Source: Massospora cicadina | Lineage: Eukaryota > Entomophthoromycota > Entomophthoromycetes > Entomophthorales > Entomophthoraceae | Assembly: GCA_022478985.1 (NCBI GenBank) | Contig: JAKSZP010009458.1 | Span: 58,265-122,264 of the forward strand | Reading direction: 5' to 3' | DNA length: 64,000 nt | Shown here: positions 1 through 11,673 of the stretch, one piece after another | Layout of the letters: every line of letters starts with the position of its first letter | Position numbering within the stretch: position 1 is the first letter of the stretch | The notes under the pieces: model-generated | Told to the model about the DNA's origin: nothing | What the model saw: the letters and a program-made list of their open reading frames with translations, nothing else | The model's database searches: none | Program-made: the position numbers and the translations under genes

Positions 1-1123
1 TGTAACTTATCAAATCTTTTGTTTATAAATCACAAAGGGAGATTTATAACATTAGTAAAAAGTAAGGTGACTCATTGTAAGAAATAGGTGATTGCTAGCG
101 TGTGGCAACATCTAGCCAGTCATCTTCTCTATAGTTGATTCCAATCCCAATCAGTTATCATCCTGAAATAACAAGATGGTTTGATGTAAGAAACAAAGAT
201 TTACTAATTTTTGACAACATTTATCTATCAAGTCTTCTTCATAATTAATATCACCTTATCCAAATATTTCTTACATAAAAGTGATTTTAAACTCATTAAA
301 AACTACCTGAGATATAAACCAGTGTCTGTCACAGATAATAAATAATAGGATCTTCTTAGACAATATCTCTGATGAATTTCTTAATGTTTGTATTCCACCA
401 GGTCAGGTGAGAAAGTTATCTTTTTTACACTTATCAAATTTGCTTTATTAATTAAAATATTAAGAAATCTATTTAAGGAAAACTGACGCCCAACTCTTCT
501 GTAAACGCCCCAAAGTAAAATCATCTGTCGCCAATTAATTTAGCCCTTATGAGTCATCCAAAACAATGATTAATTTGTCAGTCTAGTCAGATTTTAACAC
601 TGACTAGAACACAACCCCTCCTAGGTTGAGTATCTGAAGAACATGTCCCAACGCCTTCACTTAACCCCAGAGGATTATCCTTGTTAAGCTAGCAACATGC
701 TTAGGTAATGGGACCTTTTACCCATTAATAACAGGTTGCATTGCCAATTAGGGTAACCCACAAGTTGCTTCGAACTACAGTAATGTCAACGCTCAGCAAA
801 TGCCAATAAACCCTCATCAATTGGCGAAAAACTCCAAATGATTTATACAAGATAATTAAATTTATTATTTATTAAATTAATAGTTGAGCCACTTTGTAAA
901 ATTATTGGGAATTCTCTCAATTGTACATCAGATTTCAAGGAATCTAATCTTTATAAATTAATTAACATCCCATAAGAAATTAAAAACAACAAATATTTAA
1001 CATTTTTCTATGTTGGCTACTACGTCCACAATAAGTTTCTTAATGTAAATCACCCTAGCGGATATGTATATGATATTATAATCAATTAAGCTGGATGTTG
1101 TGGGCATTTTTAAAATCCCAACA
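1..1123 (-). repeat. 3' LTR of element H
   Basis: Positions about 455-1123 align by eye with 24245-24884, and more weakly with 59460-60093. Shared blocks include gacgyccaactcttctgt, cccctcctrggttgagtat, and taatgggaccttttaccca. Read on the minus strand the LTR begins TGTTGGGATTTT at 1123, next to a purine-rich tract. The far end is placed at or near base 1 because the window opens with tgtaacttatc, similar to the start of the other H LTR (tgtaaactttt at 23825). The left limit is therefore tentative. Confidence 0.65.
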
Positions 1124-1139
1124 CATTTCCCATTTGCCA
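1124..1139 (-). other. Polypurine tract of element H
   Basis: Read on the minus strand, ggcaaatgggaaatg directly precedes the LTR start TGTTGGGATTTT. Element B has the same arrangement (ggcaaaaggggggatg followed by TGTTGGGATTTT at 20248). A purine tract at this place primes plus-strand DNA synthesis in LTR elements (established knowledge). Confidence 0.6.
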
Positions 1140-1294
1140 GATTATCGAGTGAAGATAGATTTTGAAGGTAGACACCACTTTATTCCAGGGCCTGAATCAT
1201 CCAACACGGTTTTTTTACAGTTTTAGGAGTAAATTTCTTTTACCTTGCACATTGTGTTTCGATGTGCCCATTCTCCCAAGTGTGTTTCCTCTTC

Positions 1295-2100
1295 ATTTTT
1301 TAGCACTAGTGGTGCCCAACCCAAAAAGGGGAGCTGTCACGCATCTTTATTTGCAAATGAGTCAAATAAAGGGATTATTAGAATAAAAGATTTCTAATAT
1401 AGCCCCTAAGTTATCAGTTTAAAAAACCATATCAGATGGCGATGAAGCTTTGGGTAACTTTTGTTCAGCGCCAACTTTAGCAGGCAGACTATGGCTGATA
1501 TTATAGGAGTGGGGGCATCAGCAGCAAATGTCATAAGGAGATATAGTTGAAGGTTTTCTTCAATTAGAGGTCTGCAGTGTCCATTGCCTCAATATTGAGC
1601 AAGTTGATGCTCAGAAAAAGTGATGAGAGCAGGCACACAAGTGAATGACTTGATGCACTGGTGGGTTTTGGGATAATTGGGGTTAAAAAGTGAAGTTTTT
1701 TGCTGCATCAATACAAGTGCGGCTTGCACCAAAAATGAGATCATCAATCTCATACTGTGATGGATGGGGTTTCTGAACACTGCCACAAAGCAGTTAGTCA
1801 AGAGTGCCCAGGTAAGTGTCCACAGGCAGGATAGTCCTACTGTGGAACTATCCCTAATCTGACTGTTTGAATTCCACTTTGTTAAGAAAGTTTGGGCTAC
1901 AGTCAAGACTATACTGGCGCACAGCAGGAGGGTCTGACACCCAGAGAGGGCATACAAAGACTGGATGGCCTTATCAAAGTCTGAGCTGCTGTCCATGTGT
2001 GGTTTCCTTGCTTGCTTTAATAAAACTGATTTCCAAACTCAAAAATTTATTTTGGTTTTTATTAATATTCTAGAAGACAAAACTGCTTTACACAGTTTCG
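1295..2100 (-). mobile_element. Repeat G, copy 1 (unclassified, partly coding)
   Basis: The minus strand here is homologous to the plus strand at about 42900-43379. Both encode a segment reading FNPNYP, then ALITFxEHQLAQY, and both end in an AT-rich tail followed by cactagtgctaaaaaa. An open frame of 135 codons (1589-1996, minus) covers the conserved part and its upstream portion. The shared end is a short A run, which would suit a retroposon, but I found no target duplication. The protein is not one I recognise. The upstream limit is uncertain because similarity to copy 2 fades beyond about 1740. Confidence 0.55.
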
Positions 2101-2359
2101 CCAGCTCAGATTTATACTGAGCTTAGTGGGGAAGAGTGGGTCCTGTTCCCCGCAGAGTCTGCGGGCATTTTCTCAATGGTGGGCATTACTCGAGGATCTA
2201 GACCCTTGATTCTGTTGAGGCCCATTCTCTAATTTGGACTGGGTACCCTCAGGATTGCGGAAACTTTTCCACATTTATTTTTCAGCTTCGATTTGTTCTC
2301 AAAGCCCAGGCCATTCTCTTCATCCATATTCCTCAATATTGCCTTCTGGGGCTTGGTGG

Positions 2360-2850
2360 TATCTGATTGGTCAGAGCGCCATTCATGAGGGTTATCCTCA
2401 TTGCCCCTTTTGGCAATATTTTGTTTGGTGAGATCTGGCTGGCCAGAGTGCCATTTGCAAGGATTTTCATCCTTGTTGATACTCCCAAGGATATCAGGTT
2501 TGGCCACACCTGATTGGCTGGAAATTTGGGTCCAGTCCACTCTCTCATCGCCACATTTAGTAATATTTGATTTGGCAGCATCTGGGTGGCCAGAGCGCTA
2601 TTTGCAAGGATCTTCATCCTTGTCAATACACTTTTGGGCGTCGAACTTAGCCATAACAGGCTGGCCAGAAATTTGTGTCCAAGGGTCCAATCCCTCATCG
2701 CCAAATTTAGTAATATTATATCTGGCAGCATCTGGTTGGCCAGAGTGCCATTTTTGAGGCTTTCCTTCCTCGTCAGCCTCACAATTTGTAATTTTCTTTG
2801 ATTTCAGGGCATCTGATTCATCAGAATGCCATTATTGAAAATTGTAGCTG
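2360..2850. repeat. Imperfect tandem repeat, unit about 150 bp
   Basis: Units begin with a block like tctggytggccagagtgccattt, at about 2360, 2434, 2581 and 2732. The two middle units are nearly full length (about 150 bp); the first and last are partial. Each full unit carries a second landmark, ctcatcgccaaatttagtaat. One minus-strand frame stays open for 149 codons through the array, so the repeat may once have been a repeated protein segment. It lies in the 3' part of element H between the LTR and integrase. Confidence 0.75.
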
Positions 2851-3950
2851 TCAAGCCCTTTTCCCTTGGCCTTGACTATCGCCCTAGGGAAGACTAGGGC
2901 AATGTGATGGTCAGGCAACGCCTTGACCGTTACACATAATTTGCATCCTTTTCAAAATCATGTGGGTAGTTTGGGGATAGAAATACCCTCTATCAGGGGT
3001 TCCATCGCTCATGGAGTTGCTAGTGGAGTAAGGTGTTAGCGTTTCCTCTTCATCTTGTTCTGACTTCTGTATCCTTTAAGCACAGCTCCACAGCTCCGCA
3101 TCACACCAGGATTAATATATTTTATCTTGAAATAATACGTTCCTGAACGCCTGTATTCCCCCAGGCTGTGCTTTTATGATTTCACGCCATACATTGAGCT
3201 TTTCAGTCATTATTATTAATAAATTCCTTAATGTATGTAATCCCTCAGGTCAGGCTCTTCATTTTTGATCAGGGTGTTTTTCTAACTCACCTTCCTTGTA
3301 CCTCTTCGTGATGGACCCAGTTTTAACATGAACTGATCCTGCCATGTGTTTAAACTTCTTATTCAATAATGTTGTCATTGTTTATCACTCTTTTTACAAC
3401 AAGTCCATGGAAGGTGGGAACACCTCTTGATACTCTTGATTGTGGAAGAAAATAAAAACCAATATTATTTAACATATAATTTCAATTTTTGATATTTTTT
3501 TCAAGGATAATCACTTTGTAGATACCTTTTTCATATAATTTTATTTATTTTAATTTTTTATATTTGTATTTTATCCTACATTATATATGTTCTTGGATCC
3601 AATAATTTAAGTATTTGCTATAAACCTGATTCAATATATGACTATCAGTGGTGTTTTTAACTTATAAACATCTGTTGCCATTTTGGCAATAATATTGAAC
3701 AGACCCAATCATAAGGCGACCAACTTGTTCCATCTTCCAAATCCAGAGTATTTCAATGGGCTACCCTATAGCACACATGGTACTATTTGAGCGCTTCAAT
3801 TTTTATCGTCCTACTTCTTTGGTGTAATCCTACTATTCAACGTCATTTTGAATGCTTAAGCGTGCAACTTGTTTCATTATGTTCACCAGTCAAGTTAGAT
3901 ATGCTCTGAGATCACCCCCAAAGCTGATTCTTTTGCTGAATACAAATTTG
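2851..3950. other. No recognisable gene; 3' non-coding part of element H
   Basis: There are only short chance ORFs and AT-rich sequence. A stretch near 3225-3255 (ttaatgtatgtaatccctcaggtcaggc, quoted in part) resembles a stretch near 380-410 inside the H LTR. This may be an internal duplication of LTR sequence. Confidence 0.4.
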
Positions 3951-3959
3951 GCGGTAGCG

Positions 3960-4640
3960 AAGCTATTATCCATATAATAATTTGTTTGGCGTTTTCCCTG
4001 TCACTCTATGATATCTGATATTGTACATAAAAGTGATGAACTCAGATAAGATCCCAAATAGATTATTCCCCACTAACAAATTTCACAGCGTTGTGGCCAA
4101 AGTTCTTTGAAACTCTCTATCTTTCTGTTCATTTCTGGATGGTATGAAATGGACACCACTCCTCAGATTCTTATTGTTCATTCAGTCTTAAAACATATAG
4201 GACGTAAAATTGGTTCCATTATCACTTATTGATACTTATAGGCATCCATGATGGCACATTACTTGGTCCAGTATGAATATCGAAGTGCTCATTGCGTCTA
4301 TTTTAATCAAGGCTTTCATTTCAGACCATCTGGTCAGATGGTCTATTGCAACTATAATATACTTTAATACTTAGTAATACACTCAATATCCCCATAACAT
4401 CTATTGACACCGTGTGCTAAACAAAACCAGGCATATTAGCCAGTATCTTGTCACATTCTTGTGGGCTTATGGAGTTGACATTCCATGCAAAATCCTAGAT
4501 AATCTGCAATGTCATAATTGATTGATTCCTAATAGTAATAATAGCATAGATGATCCATTGTTTTTCTTATATCACTATGCCCTACAACTTTGTGAAAGCT
4601 TGTATAAGTTCTGAGCGTTATGACAGTTTAGAAAATGAGT
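3960..4640 (-). pseudogene. Element H integrase remnant
   Basis: Reading the minus strand with several shifts recovers the integrase landmarks in order: the zinc-binding part (VVGHSDIRKTMDHL, then ADYLGFCMECQLHKP) at about 4450-4600, the first catalytic aspartate in HTVSIDVMG near 4400, and the second in SDNGTNFTS near 4210-4230. A C-terminal YNIRYHRVTGKTPNKLLYG follows near 3990. The motif order is that of Ty3-type integrases. The region round the third catalytic residue is decayed. Close relatives are the integrases of elements A and B in this window. Confidence 0.75.
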
Positions 4641-4849
4641 AGTATTTTCCTTTCATTAATTTCTACAGCTGTCCATTTTTCTTATCAGTATTTCCTTTGT
4701 TTTCTTCAGTGCGCTTTTAATTCCATATGGCTTATCCCTGATATCTACTTTGATCATCCATTATAATAGTTCATCTGCTTTCTGGTACATGACTTGAACG
4801 GCAGGTAACCTTAATAATCCATCAACAATATGATGTGCTTATCCTGCTC

Positions 4850-5290
4850 TGTGTATAGTTTTTAAATTTGTAATTTTGCAGCTTTGGAGCTCATTAAGCC
4901 AATCATTCCTATGGACTTTAAGTTTTAGCAACCAGGGTAGAGATGAGTGGTCAGTCACAACCTTGAAGTGTGTTCCATGAATATACACTCAAGTTTGTTT
5001 TAGGCATATATCACCGCTAGGTATTTGCTCTATGTCATGGTGTAGTACTTTCTGCTGGCGTCAATGTTTGCTACATATGCCACCAGGTGCTCTTCCCCAT
5101 TACCATCTACATGACTTAAAACAGTTTTCTTGCCATTAATGAGACATCAGTCTGAATAATAAACTCCTAATTAAACTTTGGGTACTTCAGAATAGGATTC
5201 ATTATCAAATATCTTCTGAGCTCATCAAACGCTTAGTTGGCCTCTTCATTCCACAAAAATCCTTTTTAAATTCCTCAGTGGACGAAATAG
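4850..5290 (-). pseudogene. Element H RNase H remnant
   Basis: The minus strand at about 5050-5260 reads GFLWNEEAN, then AFDELRRYL, then NPILKYPKFN and FIIQTDVSL, the usual RT thumb to RNase H transition with the first RNase H aspartate in QTDVS. Downstream the frame is broken repeatedly. It sits directly between the RT and integrase remnants of the same element. Confidence 0.65.
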
Positions 5291-6030
5291 TGGTTTGTAA
5301 TTTTCATCAAAATCCTTGATAAATCAGTAATAATAACTAACCATCCCAAGAAAGACTTGTATGCCTCAAACGCTCTTTGGAAGTGACATCCATTTAATGG
5401 ATATTATTTTCTGCGGCTGCAATTGTAATCCACCAGAGTTTATCACAAACCCCTTATATTCAAGCTCTTTTTTACAGAAATGACTATCCTTAGCTTGATC
5501 TGCAGATTCATCATTGCTAGGCTTTGAATAATTTATCAAAGTGTTCCAGGTGATCAATTAATTTCCTACTGAAAAAGTTGATGTCATCCGAGAAAACCAA
5601 AATGCAAGGCAACTTAAGGTCACTCAAGGTAATATTCTTTGTCCTCTGGAAAGTAGTTAGCGCGTTACATAATCCTTGGGGAATTTCCATCGTCTGGTAT
5701 AGCCCTTGTGGGTAATTATTTCACGTTTCTCCTGTTTTTTTGGCAAGTCTATCCAATAATACCCCAATATCAATCCATTGCCTAAAATAACTTGGCTTCC
5801 CCTAGGCAATCAAGCGCTTCATCTATCCTTGGCAGCAGATATGAATCCTTCATAGTGAATTATTCAATCGTTGGTAATTGATCACTACTCAACTTGATGT
5901 CTCTTTTTCTTCACAATAAGAATTAAACTCACCATGGAATTGACAAAGGTACAATGAGTACACGGTCAATCAGTTTACTGATTTCTTTACTGACTAATTC
6001 TTCAGCAGCCTTAGATTGGAAGACAGGTTG
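5290..6030 (-). pseudogene. Element H reverse transcriptase remnant
   Basis: The minus strand carries RT landmarks in the right order: MVSLILIVKKK near 5930, MEIPQGLCNALTTFQRT near 5680, a degenerate LVFSDD-type active-site segment near 5590, and the 63-codon frame 5366-5557 with HFCKKELEYKGFVINSGG. The last corresponds to the segment after the active site in Ty3-type RTs. Many stops and shifts show it is dead. Confidence 0.75.
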
Positions 6031-6238
6031 CATTCATCTTAGTTATTATTCCCCTGTGGCAACCTTATGGATCATTTTCTAGTGCATTTAAGGTCATGTT
6101 TGTCCTGGGCAAATATCACTTTAATAATTATCAAATAATCTAACATTTCTTCATGTTGATGTTCTGGTAACCCACCTAGTTGCTCTCAATCAACCAGTAC
6201 ATTAATGCTTATGGCATCATCCACAAGTAATCCCATTA

Positions 6239-6807
6239 TTGTGTAATCCTTGGGGAACAACCCCTGCAGCTGAACTGGAAGAAATTCCAGTTTTGAACAA
6301 AAAGGGGAGAAATCCAGTGGTTGTTCCTCTTGTTACCTTGGGTGATTTATCCTATGTGGTAGACAAGAAGTGGGTAACAGCGTATCCTCTGCTGATTGCG
6401 CCTCTTCTGCCCATGTTTACCACAAAAGAGAAAGTGGGTAAAATTCATGAGGTATGCCAGGAGGTGGCTGAGGTCAGAAGCCATTGCCAGTGGAAGGTGG
6501 TTGGCACGTTTCCACAGGAGGGGTATCCACAGGTTTGAGTTTCACTGGAAAAGTTGAGTCACATTCCACTGAAGAAGGTCAAGTCACATATAACAAAATT
6601 AAGGACACTGCTTTTGTATCAGGCGAGAATCCCCATCCATCAGGTTTCCCCCAAAAGTGTGCAAATAAGCCCGTCTTTAATAGGTATGGGCATAGTCAAT
6701 ATTTTCCCCACAGATGGAGCTGGCCATACGTGGCCTGGCCATGGGTGCACCTGCCACCTGACGGAGACATTATCATCATTGTGCCAAGTGCAGCTGTGGC
6801 AGAATAA
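6239..6807 (+). pseudogene. Unrecognised plus-strand ORF pair inside element H
   Basis: Two overlapping plus-strand frames, 6239-6538 (99 codons) and 6484-6807 (107 codons), form one coding-like block if a single shift near 6530 is allowed. The block is less AT-rich than its flanks and runs opposite to element H. The first part is rich in Val, Lys and Pro. The second ends with a hydrophobic IIIIVPSAAVAE. I recognise no family. It could be a captured gene piece, a fragment of another element, or part of the H gag-pol linker read on the wrong strand. Confidence 0.35.
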
Positions 6808-6839
6808 AAATTCTTACTAACAAATTTGTTAAAAATCCA

Positions 6840-7311
6840 CTTAATTAAGTCATATCCAACTAGGTATTGGAAGACACTTTGGGATAACAATATGCTGAAA
6901 TCAAATCATGAAATTTTCTTGATTGCAGTTTGATTAGCCTCATTTTTCCATGTTTTGAGAATTTAGGCAGTGGTCCCTGACAGGTTCCGCTGTCACTCCA
7001 TTTTATTACCCTCCCACCATTTTAGTTGAATAAAATTTATAAAAAAATATCTAAATTACATTTTTCAAAGTTCAGAGTTCCATTAATTATTAGTGGTGAT
7101 GAAAAATCATCTCTGGAGATTCTTAGTTCTTGTGGATGGCCTTCTCATTTTTCATCCATTACTATAGGAGGCTGTACCTAAGGTATTCTGGCTGATATTC
7201 TGAATGTTCACCCATCTGGAGTTCCAGGACAATTCTATAAATCTCTTCATCACGCTCCATGAGACTCTGCTGGTGTTCCAAAATCATGAAACTCACTGAT
7301 TTCAGCCGTTG
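6840..7311. other. No recognisable gene; element H flank of the B insertion
   Basis: The sequence is AT-rich with no long frame. By position it is part of the H pol region, between its RT and the point where element B entered (duplicated bases 7312-7316). Confidence 0.4.
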
Positions 7312-7316
7312 GGATT
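7312..7316. repeat. Target site duplication of element B, left copy (ggatt)
   Basis: It is identical to 21339-21343 on the other side of the element. Confidence 0.85.
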
Positions 7317-8425
7317 TGTTGGGATTTATTATTATATTCCCAACTGACTAGATTACCAGGGGTCTCTAGGGGATAATTCCCTATAGAGAAGTGAATTGGA
7401 TATTGGTTGACCTTGTTTTAGGGTACTAATGTTTGAGAGGATTTTTGTAATATTCCTGGGTCATATCCATTGAGGATTGTCAGCCGGGTGAATGCTTAAG
7501 ATCTAGTTGGGCAGAGTTTTGACGAAATAGGGGCATCTTATAGTTGATTGATGATCAACTATCAGGTGTACGATTGGGATTGGTCAGGTTTCATCACCAA
7601 CTATTTGGGAATGAAGGATCAATTTGTGAGGCGAGTGATGCTGCCTGCAACTAGTGAATTGATCAGTTGTTTGCGATCTGCCTTATTGGGTAACAAGTCC
7701 TACTACCTAAGAAGATCGCTTGCCAAATATAAATGGCTCACTGGGATCAAGAGGAAAACATTAGGGATACGTTTTCCAACTCTTTCCATTTTAATTCTCA
7801 AGGATGTCCAATGCTGGAATCCTAGCCAGGATGGGGAAGACCATCACTGATGAATTGATGATGATGGGTAATTTAATGGCAACGGCTGCCATTATATCAA
7901 TAAGGTGCCTTTAAGGGTTGGGCACCAAATTACCGGGTAAATTTACCTAAGAATTTACTATATAAACATACTTTTTAGCAAAGACCATTTTACAGGACGC
8001 TTTGCCATTCTATTTTTTCTTAAGGAAATTAAATGCAGTGTGCTATAATTGGGAGACTCTTTACATAAAGAGTAAGGATCTGAGCGTGGATCCAGAGAAG
8101 AGAAGTTGAATCAGGGATTGCCATCGAATGTGTGTCACCAGAGAGAATCCATAATCGAGGATCTGAGTGTGGATCGAGTTAGGTGTTATAAGGGAACGAA
8201 TCTCTATTGAGGACATCTTAAGTATTTTGAAGGGAATTACTTATCAAACGTTGGACCCAGTACTAGTACTTTATTCAACTACAGATATTAGTCTCCATAC
8301 TATCATCTAACAAATACATCTTACTATCAGACAACGCGGAGAATTGCACAACACTGAACCTGTGCAGTTAATTGATTTAAGGGTTATCATCCTAGAATAA
8401 TCAAGAAGCTTTGTAAATTTTAGCA
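7317..8425 (+). repeat. 5' LTR of element B
   Basis: It aligns with 20248-21338. A long near-identical block reads cattttacaggacgctttgc at 7987-8006 and again at about 20912. The start TGTTGGGATTT matches the 3' LTR start. The end ...tttagca is placed by alignment with the end of the 3' LTR (...ttataaca) and lies just before the primer-site-like motif. A 100-codon frame at 7548-7850 lies wholly inside the LTR and has no recognisable product. Confidence 0.88.
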
Positions 8426-8426
8426 A

Positions 8427-8445
8427 TTAATGCTCACTACAGGGT
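8427..8445 (+). other. Primer-site-like motif of element B (degenerate)
   Basis: ttaatgctcactacaggg begins one base after the LTR. Elements A, C and H have TGGTTCTCACTACAGAGG, TGGTGCTCACTACAAGGG and TAGTGCTCACTGCAAAGG at the same place. The initial TGG of a normal primer site is lost in B. Confidence 0.6.
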
Positions 8446-8729
8446 TGTAGTTGTTTAGAAGATACTAGGACATGATTTCATATGAAGATGTTTCCAATTT
8501 TGGCAATAAGTTACTAAGGAAAAGTAACATCATTGATGAATGAACATGAATTGGATCACGTTCAATTGCATTCACCCAGCTCAGATGTGGAGCTACTAGT
8601 GAAACAAATTAAAGAAGATACTCAAGACTTGAGAAAAGACTTGCAGCCTAGATATGGAACTGTCTAGTGCTGCAAGAAAGCCTGTTCCACCTGACATCTA
8701 AGATGAAGATAATCAACAGGGCCTCCTGG

Positions 8730-8888
8730 GGTTGAAATTGGGTCCACTTGAAATAGCCCTGAGGATCAGCAGGGCCAACTAAGGTTGAAATTGGGTCCAC
8801 TTGAAATAGTCCTGAGGATCAGCAGGGCCAACTCAGATTGAAATTGGGTCTGCTTTAAATAGTCCTAAGGAGCGAGGCATTAGATGAG
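8730..8888 (+). repeat. Tandem repeat, three units of 53 bp
   Basis: Units start at 8730, 8783 and 8836 with gg(t/a)ttgaaattgggtcc; spacing is exactly 53 bp. The first two are almost identical, the third is more diverged. 53 is not a multiple of three, so the array cannot have preserved a reading frame. Confidence 0.85.
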
Positions 8889-9528
8889 ACACTAGATGAG
8901 ACATTAGTTGAGTTGATATGGAGAGAATTTATTCAGAGAATTGTATCAAATTACCAGGGAATAATTTGAGTTTAAGAAAGGAATTGATTGATCCAAAAGA
9001 GTGGAGAGTATTGCTTGACCTAATAGTATTTAATCAATGAGGCAGAAAATGCTAAAGATGAAGATCATCAATTAAAGACGAAATTAGATGAAGTTGATGA
9101 GACTAGATCAATCTGTGTGATTAAGGGATCATTTCCAGATCAACCAGTAAATTTATCTTAAACGTTTTGAATGGCAACGAATGCCAAAAAAGTTTTTAAA
9201 AAATAAACGATCAGAACAATCAAATGGAACTGTTGACTAATGAGAAATTCAAAATTTTATGAGGTACAAAGACTCAAGTTTCAGTTGATGAAATATGAAA
9301 TGAATTAGGACCTGTCAGAAGTTTGACAAGTCAGGATTGAAGGTCCATTAAATGGAAGCACTTATAAGTATTGTCAAATTTGGCAAGTTTTGCCTATATG
9401 TGAAGAAACTGTGCTGCTAGTCATAGAGTGTAGAAGGTCAATACTAAAAAATTAGAAGTAATGGACCTAAAGAAAATAATTTTAATGTTCCCAGAATACC
9501 ACTGCAACATTAAAATGGTCATGTTCTC

Positions 9529-9650
9529 AGATTTGGTCAAGTTCTAAAAAAGGACCATTGAACCAAATAGATGGTTTAATATTAAGAGAATAAGATTTTG
9601 AACCATGAAAACTGGTAGGTCAGAGTATACCTAGGAACCAGTTTGGATGA
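9529..9650 (+). repeat. Direct repeat within element B, left copy
   Basis: It shares with 11674-11795 the blocks gatttggt(c/t)aagt, gaaccaaa(a)tagatggtt, and aaaactggtaggt ... aaccagtttgg. The two copies flank the roughly 2-kb RT-tail, RNase H and integrase block. Confidence 0.75.
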
Positions 9651-9780
9651 AGGGGAAAAGAAGGACCCAGAACCTAATTTTAGGCTAAAAGTACCTTTGC
9701 AAAAGAAGAATACAAAAAATAGATAGAAAATATAAAGTATTAAATATCAATTTTATTGGTCCATGATCTTTGGACCACAA

Positions 9781-10330
9781 TGTGATAAAATTACAAGCAT
9801 GGCTGTGCCAAAGAGTGTCTGAGATATCCGTGTTCTTTGAAATGATTAGATACTATAGAAAATTTATTTGGGATTTTGCAAGAATTGCCAAGCCCTCTTC
9901 CATTTGTGAAAGGATCCAAAAAAAGATACATATGGAGTGAAGAGGCCCAAAAATCCTTTGATGAGTTATGCCAGTATTTAGTATATTCTCTAATATTGAA
10001 ATATCAAATTTTGAATTGAGAATTTATAATACAAACTGATGCTTCATTAATGGCGATTAGCGCCATATTGAGCCAAGTAGATGAACTTGGGGATGAACAT
10101 CTGGTGGCATATGTAATCTGGACACTCTCAACCGCAGAGAGAATTTTACCATGATTGAGCGTAAATGCCTTGTGGTCATTTACGCCTGTAAACAGTTTTG
10201 GGTGTATATCCATGGAACGCACTTCAAAGTGGTGATGTACCACTCCTCGTTGCATTGGCTGCACAATTTATGAGAATTAGAAGGATGACTGGCCCAATGA
10301 GCACTAAAGCTACAGGCTTATTATTATAAG
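9781..10330 (+). pseudogene. Element B reverse transcriptase end and RNase H
   Basis: The first part reads VFFEMIRYYRKFIWDFARIA, the RT thumb segment that normally reads FLGxxxYYRxFI. It is followed by KRPKNPL, and then by IIQTDASLMAISAIL-like sequence carrying an RNase H catalytic aspartate. Further on, ERKCLVVIYACKQF and YIHGTHFKVV match the middle of Ty3-type RNase H. Several stops and shifts are present. The RT core upstream is missing or unrecognisable. Confidence 0.72.
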
Positions 10331-10559
10331 ATAGTCCACTGAGCTTGGTCTTCTCATCAGAATGTGGTTGGCTTAACATGGTTACCAATGGTCCAGCTGG
10401 TATATCAGCAGGCAGATGAGCTATTCCAGAGAATGGTCAACAGAAAAATTAGGAATGAGCCTCAAGAAATCTAAGGGTTGCTTCAAAAAGTGATGGAAAA
10501 CACTGAGACATGGATGGACAAGTTTTCAAGATGATAAATTGGGAAGCAATTACTGATCC

Positions 10560-11400
10560 CAAAGCTGTCAAAACGAGAAGTTATTTCTCAAACTGCTCAT
10601 AAGGTTGTCAGGCATGGAGGCCTGAGAAAAATGACTGATCATATTCACCAGTATTACCACTGGGAGTCCATCAATTATGATGTCGTGGACTATCTGGCTT
10701 GCTGTGTGGAGTGCCAGTTGCATAAGCCTCACAAGAACATGACCAGATTTTGACTGGTCCACCCTGGATTTTCCTGGCATATGGTGTCCATTGACATAAT
10801 AGGACCACTGACAATGAGCACAGGGGGGAGTCAAGTACATCATTGTTGCAATTGACCATCTGATGAAATGAGTTAAGATGAAAGCCCTAGTGTAAGTAGA
10901 CACTATCAGCACTGTAAAATTTATCCTTGATCAAGTATTATCCAGATTGGATTCCTAAAGGTCTTGCTAAGTGATAATGGAACGAGTTTCATGTCTCATG
11001 TGATCCCACGATTAAATGAAATGATTGGAATACAAGGAGTCATTTATGAACCCTACCAGCTGGAGATGAATGGACTGGTAGAATAAGTCAATGGGACGCT
11101 GGCCATGATGCTGAGGAAGCTGGGCACAGGAAGAACTTTAGCTTAAGGAAGGTACCTTATCTCAGTGACATTCACCTACAATATAAGTCTTCATACAGCA
11201 ACAGGAAAAACGCAATTTGAGTTGGTATATGGAAAGAAGGCCTCGTTGCCACCAAATATATATTCTGTTGTGGAACTAACATTGGGATGAGTGCTGAGAA
11301 GTACCTGAAACAATTGATGAGTATCTTGATTGAAATACAATTGCAAGCATTCAATAAAACTTTGAAGAAAAGGATTTGAGTGATGATGATGAATTATAAG
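10560..11400 (+). pseudogene. Element B integrase
   Basis: The plus strand gives, with shifts, HKVVRHGGLRKMTDHIHQYY and CCVECQLHKP (zinc-binding HHCC part), then FSWHMVSIDIIGPL with the first catalytic aspartate, LLSDNGTSF with the second, and a region reading NEMIGIQGV then VNGTLAMML. The third catalytic position falls at a stop codon. The end reads YNISLHTATGKTQFELVYG. The order and wording match integrases of elements A and H. Confidence 0.78.
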
Positions 11401-11673
11401 AACTAACTAGATTTATCACTACATCAAATAGGCAAAAGATTTTCCTATTGCAATATGCATGTTTTGGGAGAAAAAACAAGTTGGATGCATTGTGGTTGGG
11501 TACATTTGAGAATATCACAAAGATGGCGATTGATGTCTATTCTATCAAGAACCTCTTGGATGGAAGGATAGAAAATTGAGTCCATGCTAAGTAATTAAAG
11601 CAATGGATTGATAAAAAAATGAAAAAGAATTCCTGAAGGACCGCTGAACCATTAATTTGGATATGTCTTAATG

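Larger units (their letters stand above)
8426..9528 (+). pseudogene. Element B gag region, strongly decayed
   Basis: No frame stays open. Near 8580-8660 a short stretch reads LVKQIKEDTQDLRKDLQ, helical and coiled-coil-like as in other Gag N-termini. Its place between LTR and pol makes gag the likely origin, but no zinc knuckle was found. Confidence 0.4.

Noticed and set aside
1162..1386. 74-codon plus-strand ORF next to the H LTR
   Set aside because: It overlaps the minus-strand tail of repeat G and shows no motif; it is probably a chance frame.
7548..7850. 100-codon ORF starting at 7548
   Set aside because: It lies wholly inside the B 5' LTR; the matching part of the 3' LTR does not keep the frame.
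8730..8888. CRISPR array
   Set aside because: It is a contiguous tandem repeat without spacers, in a eukaryotic retroelement.
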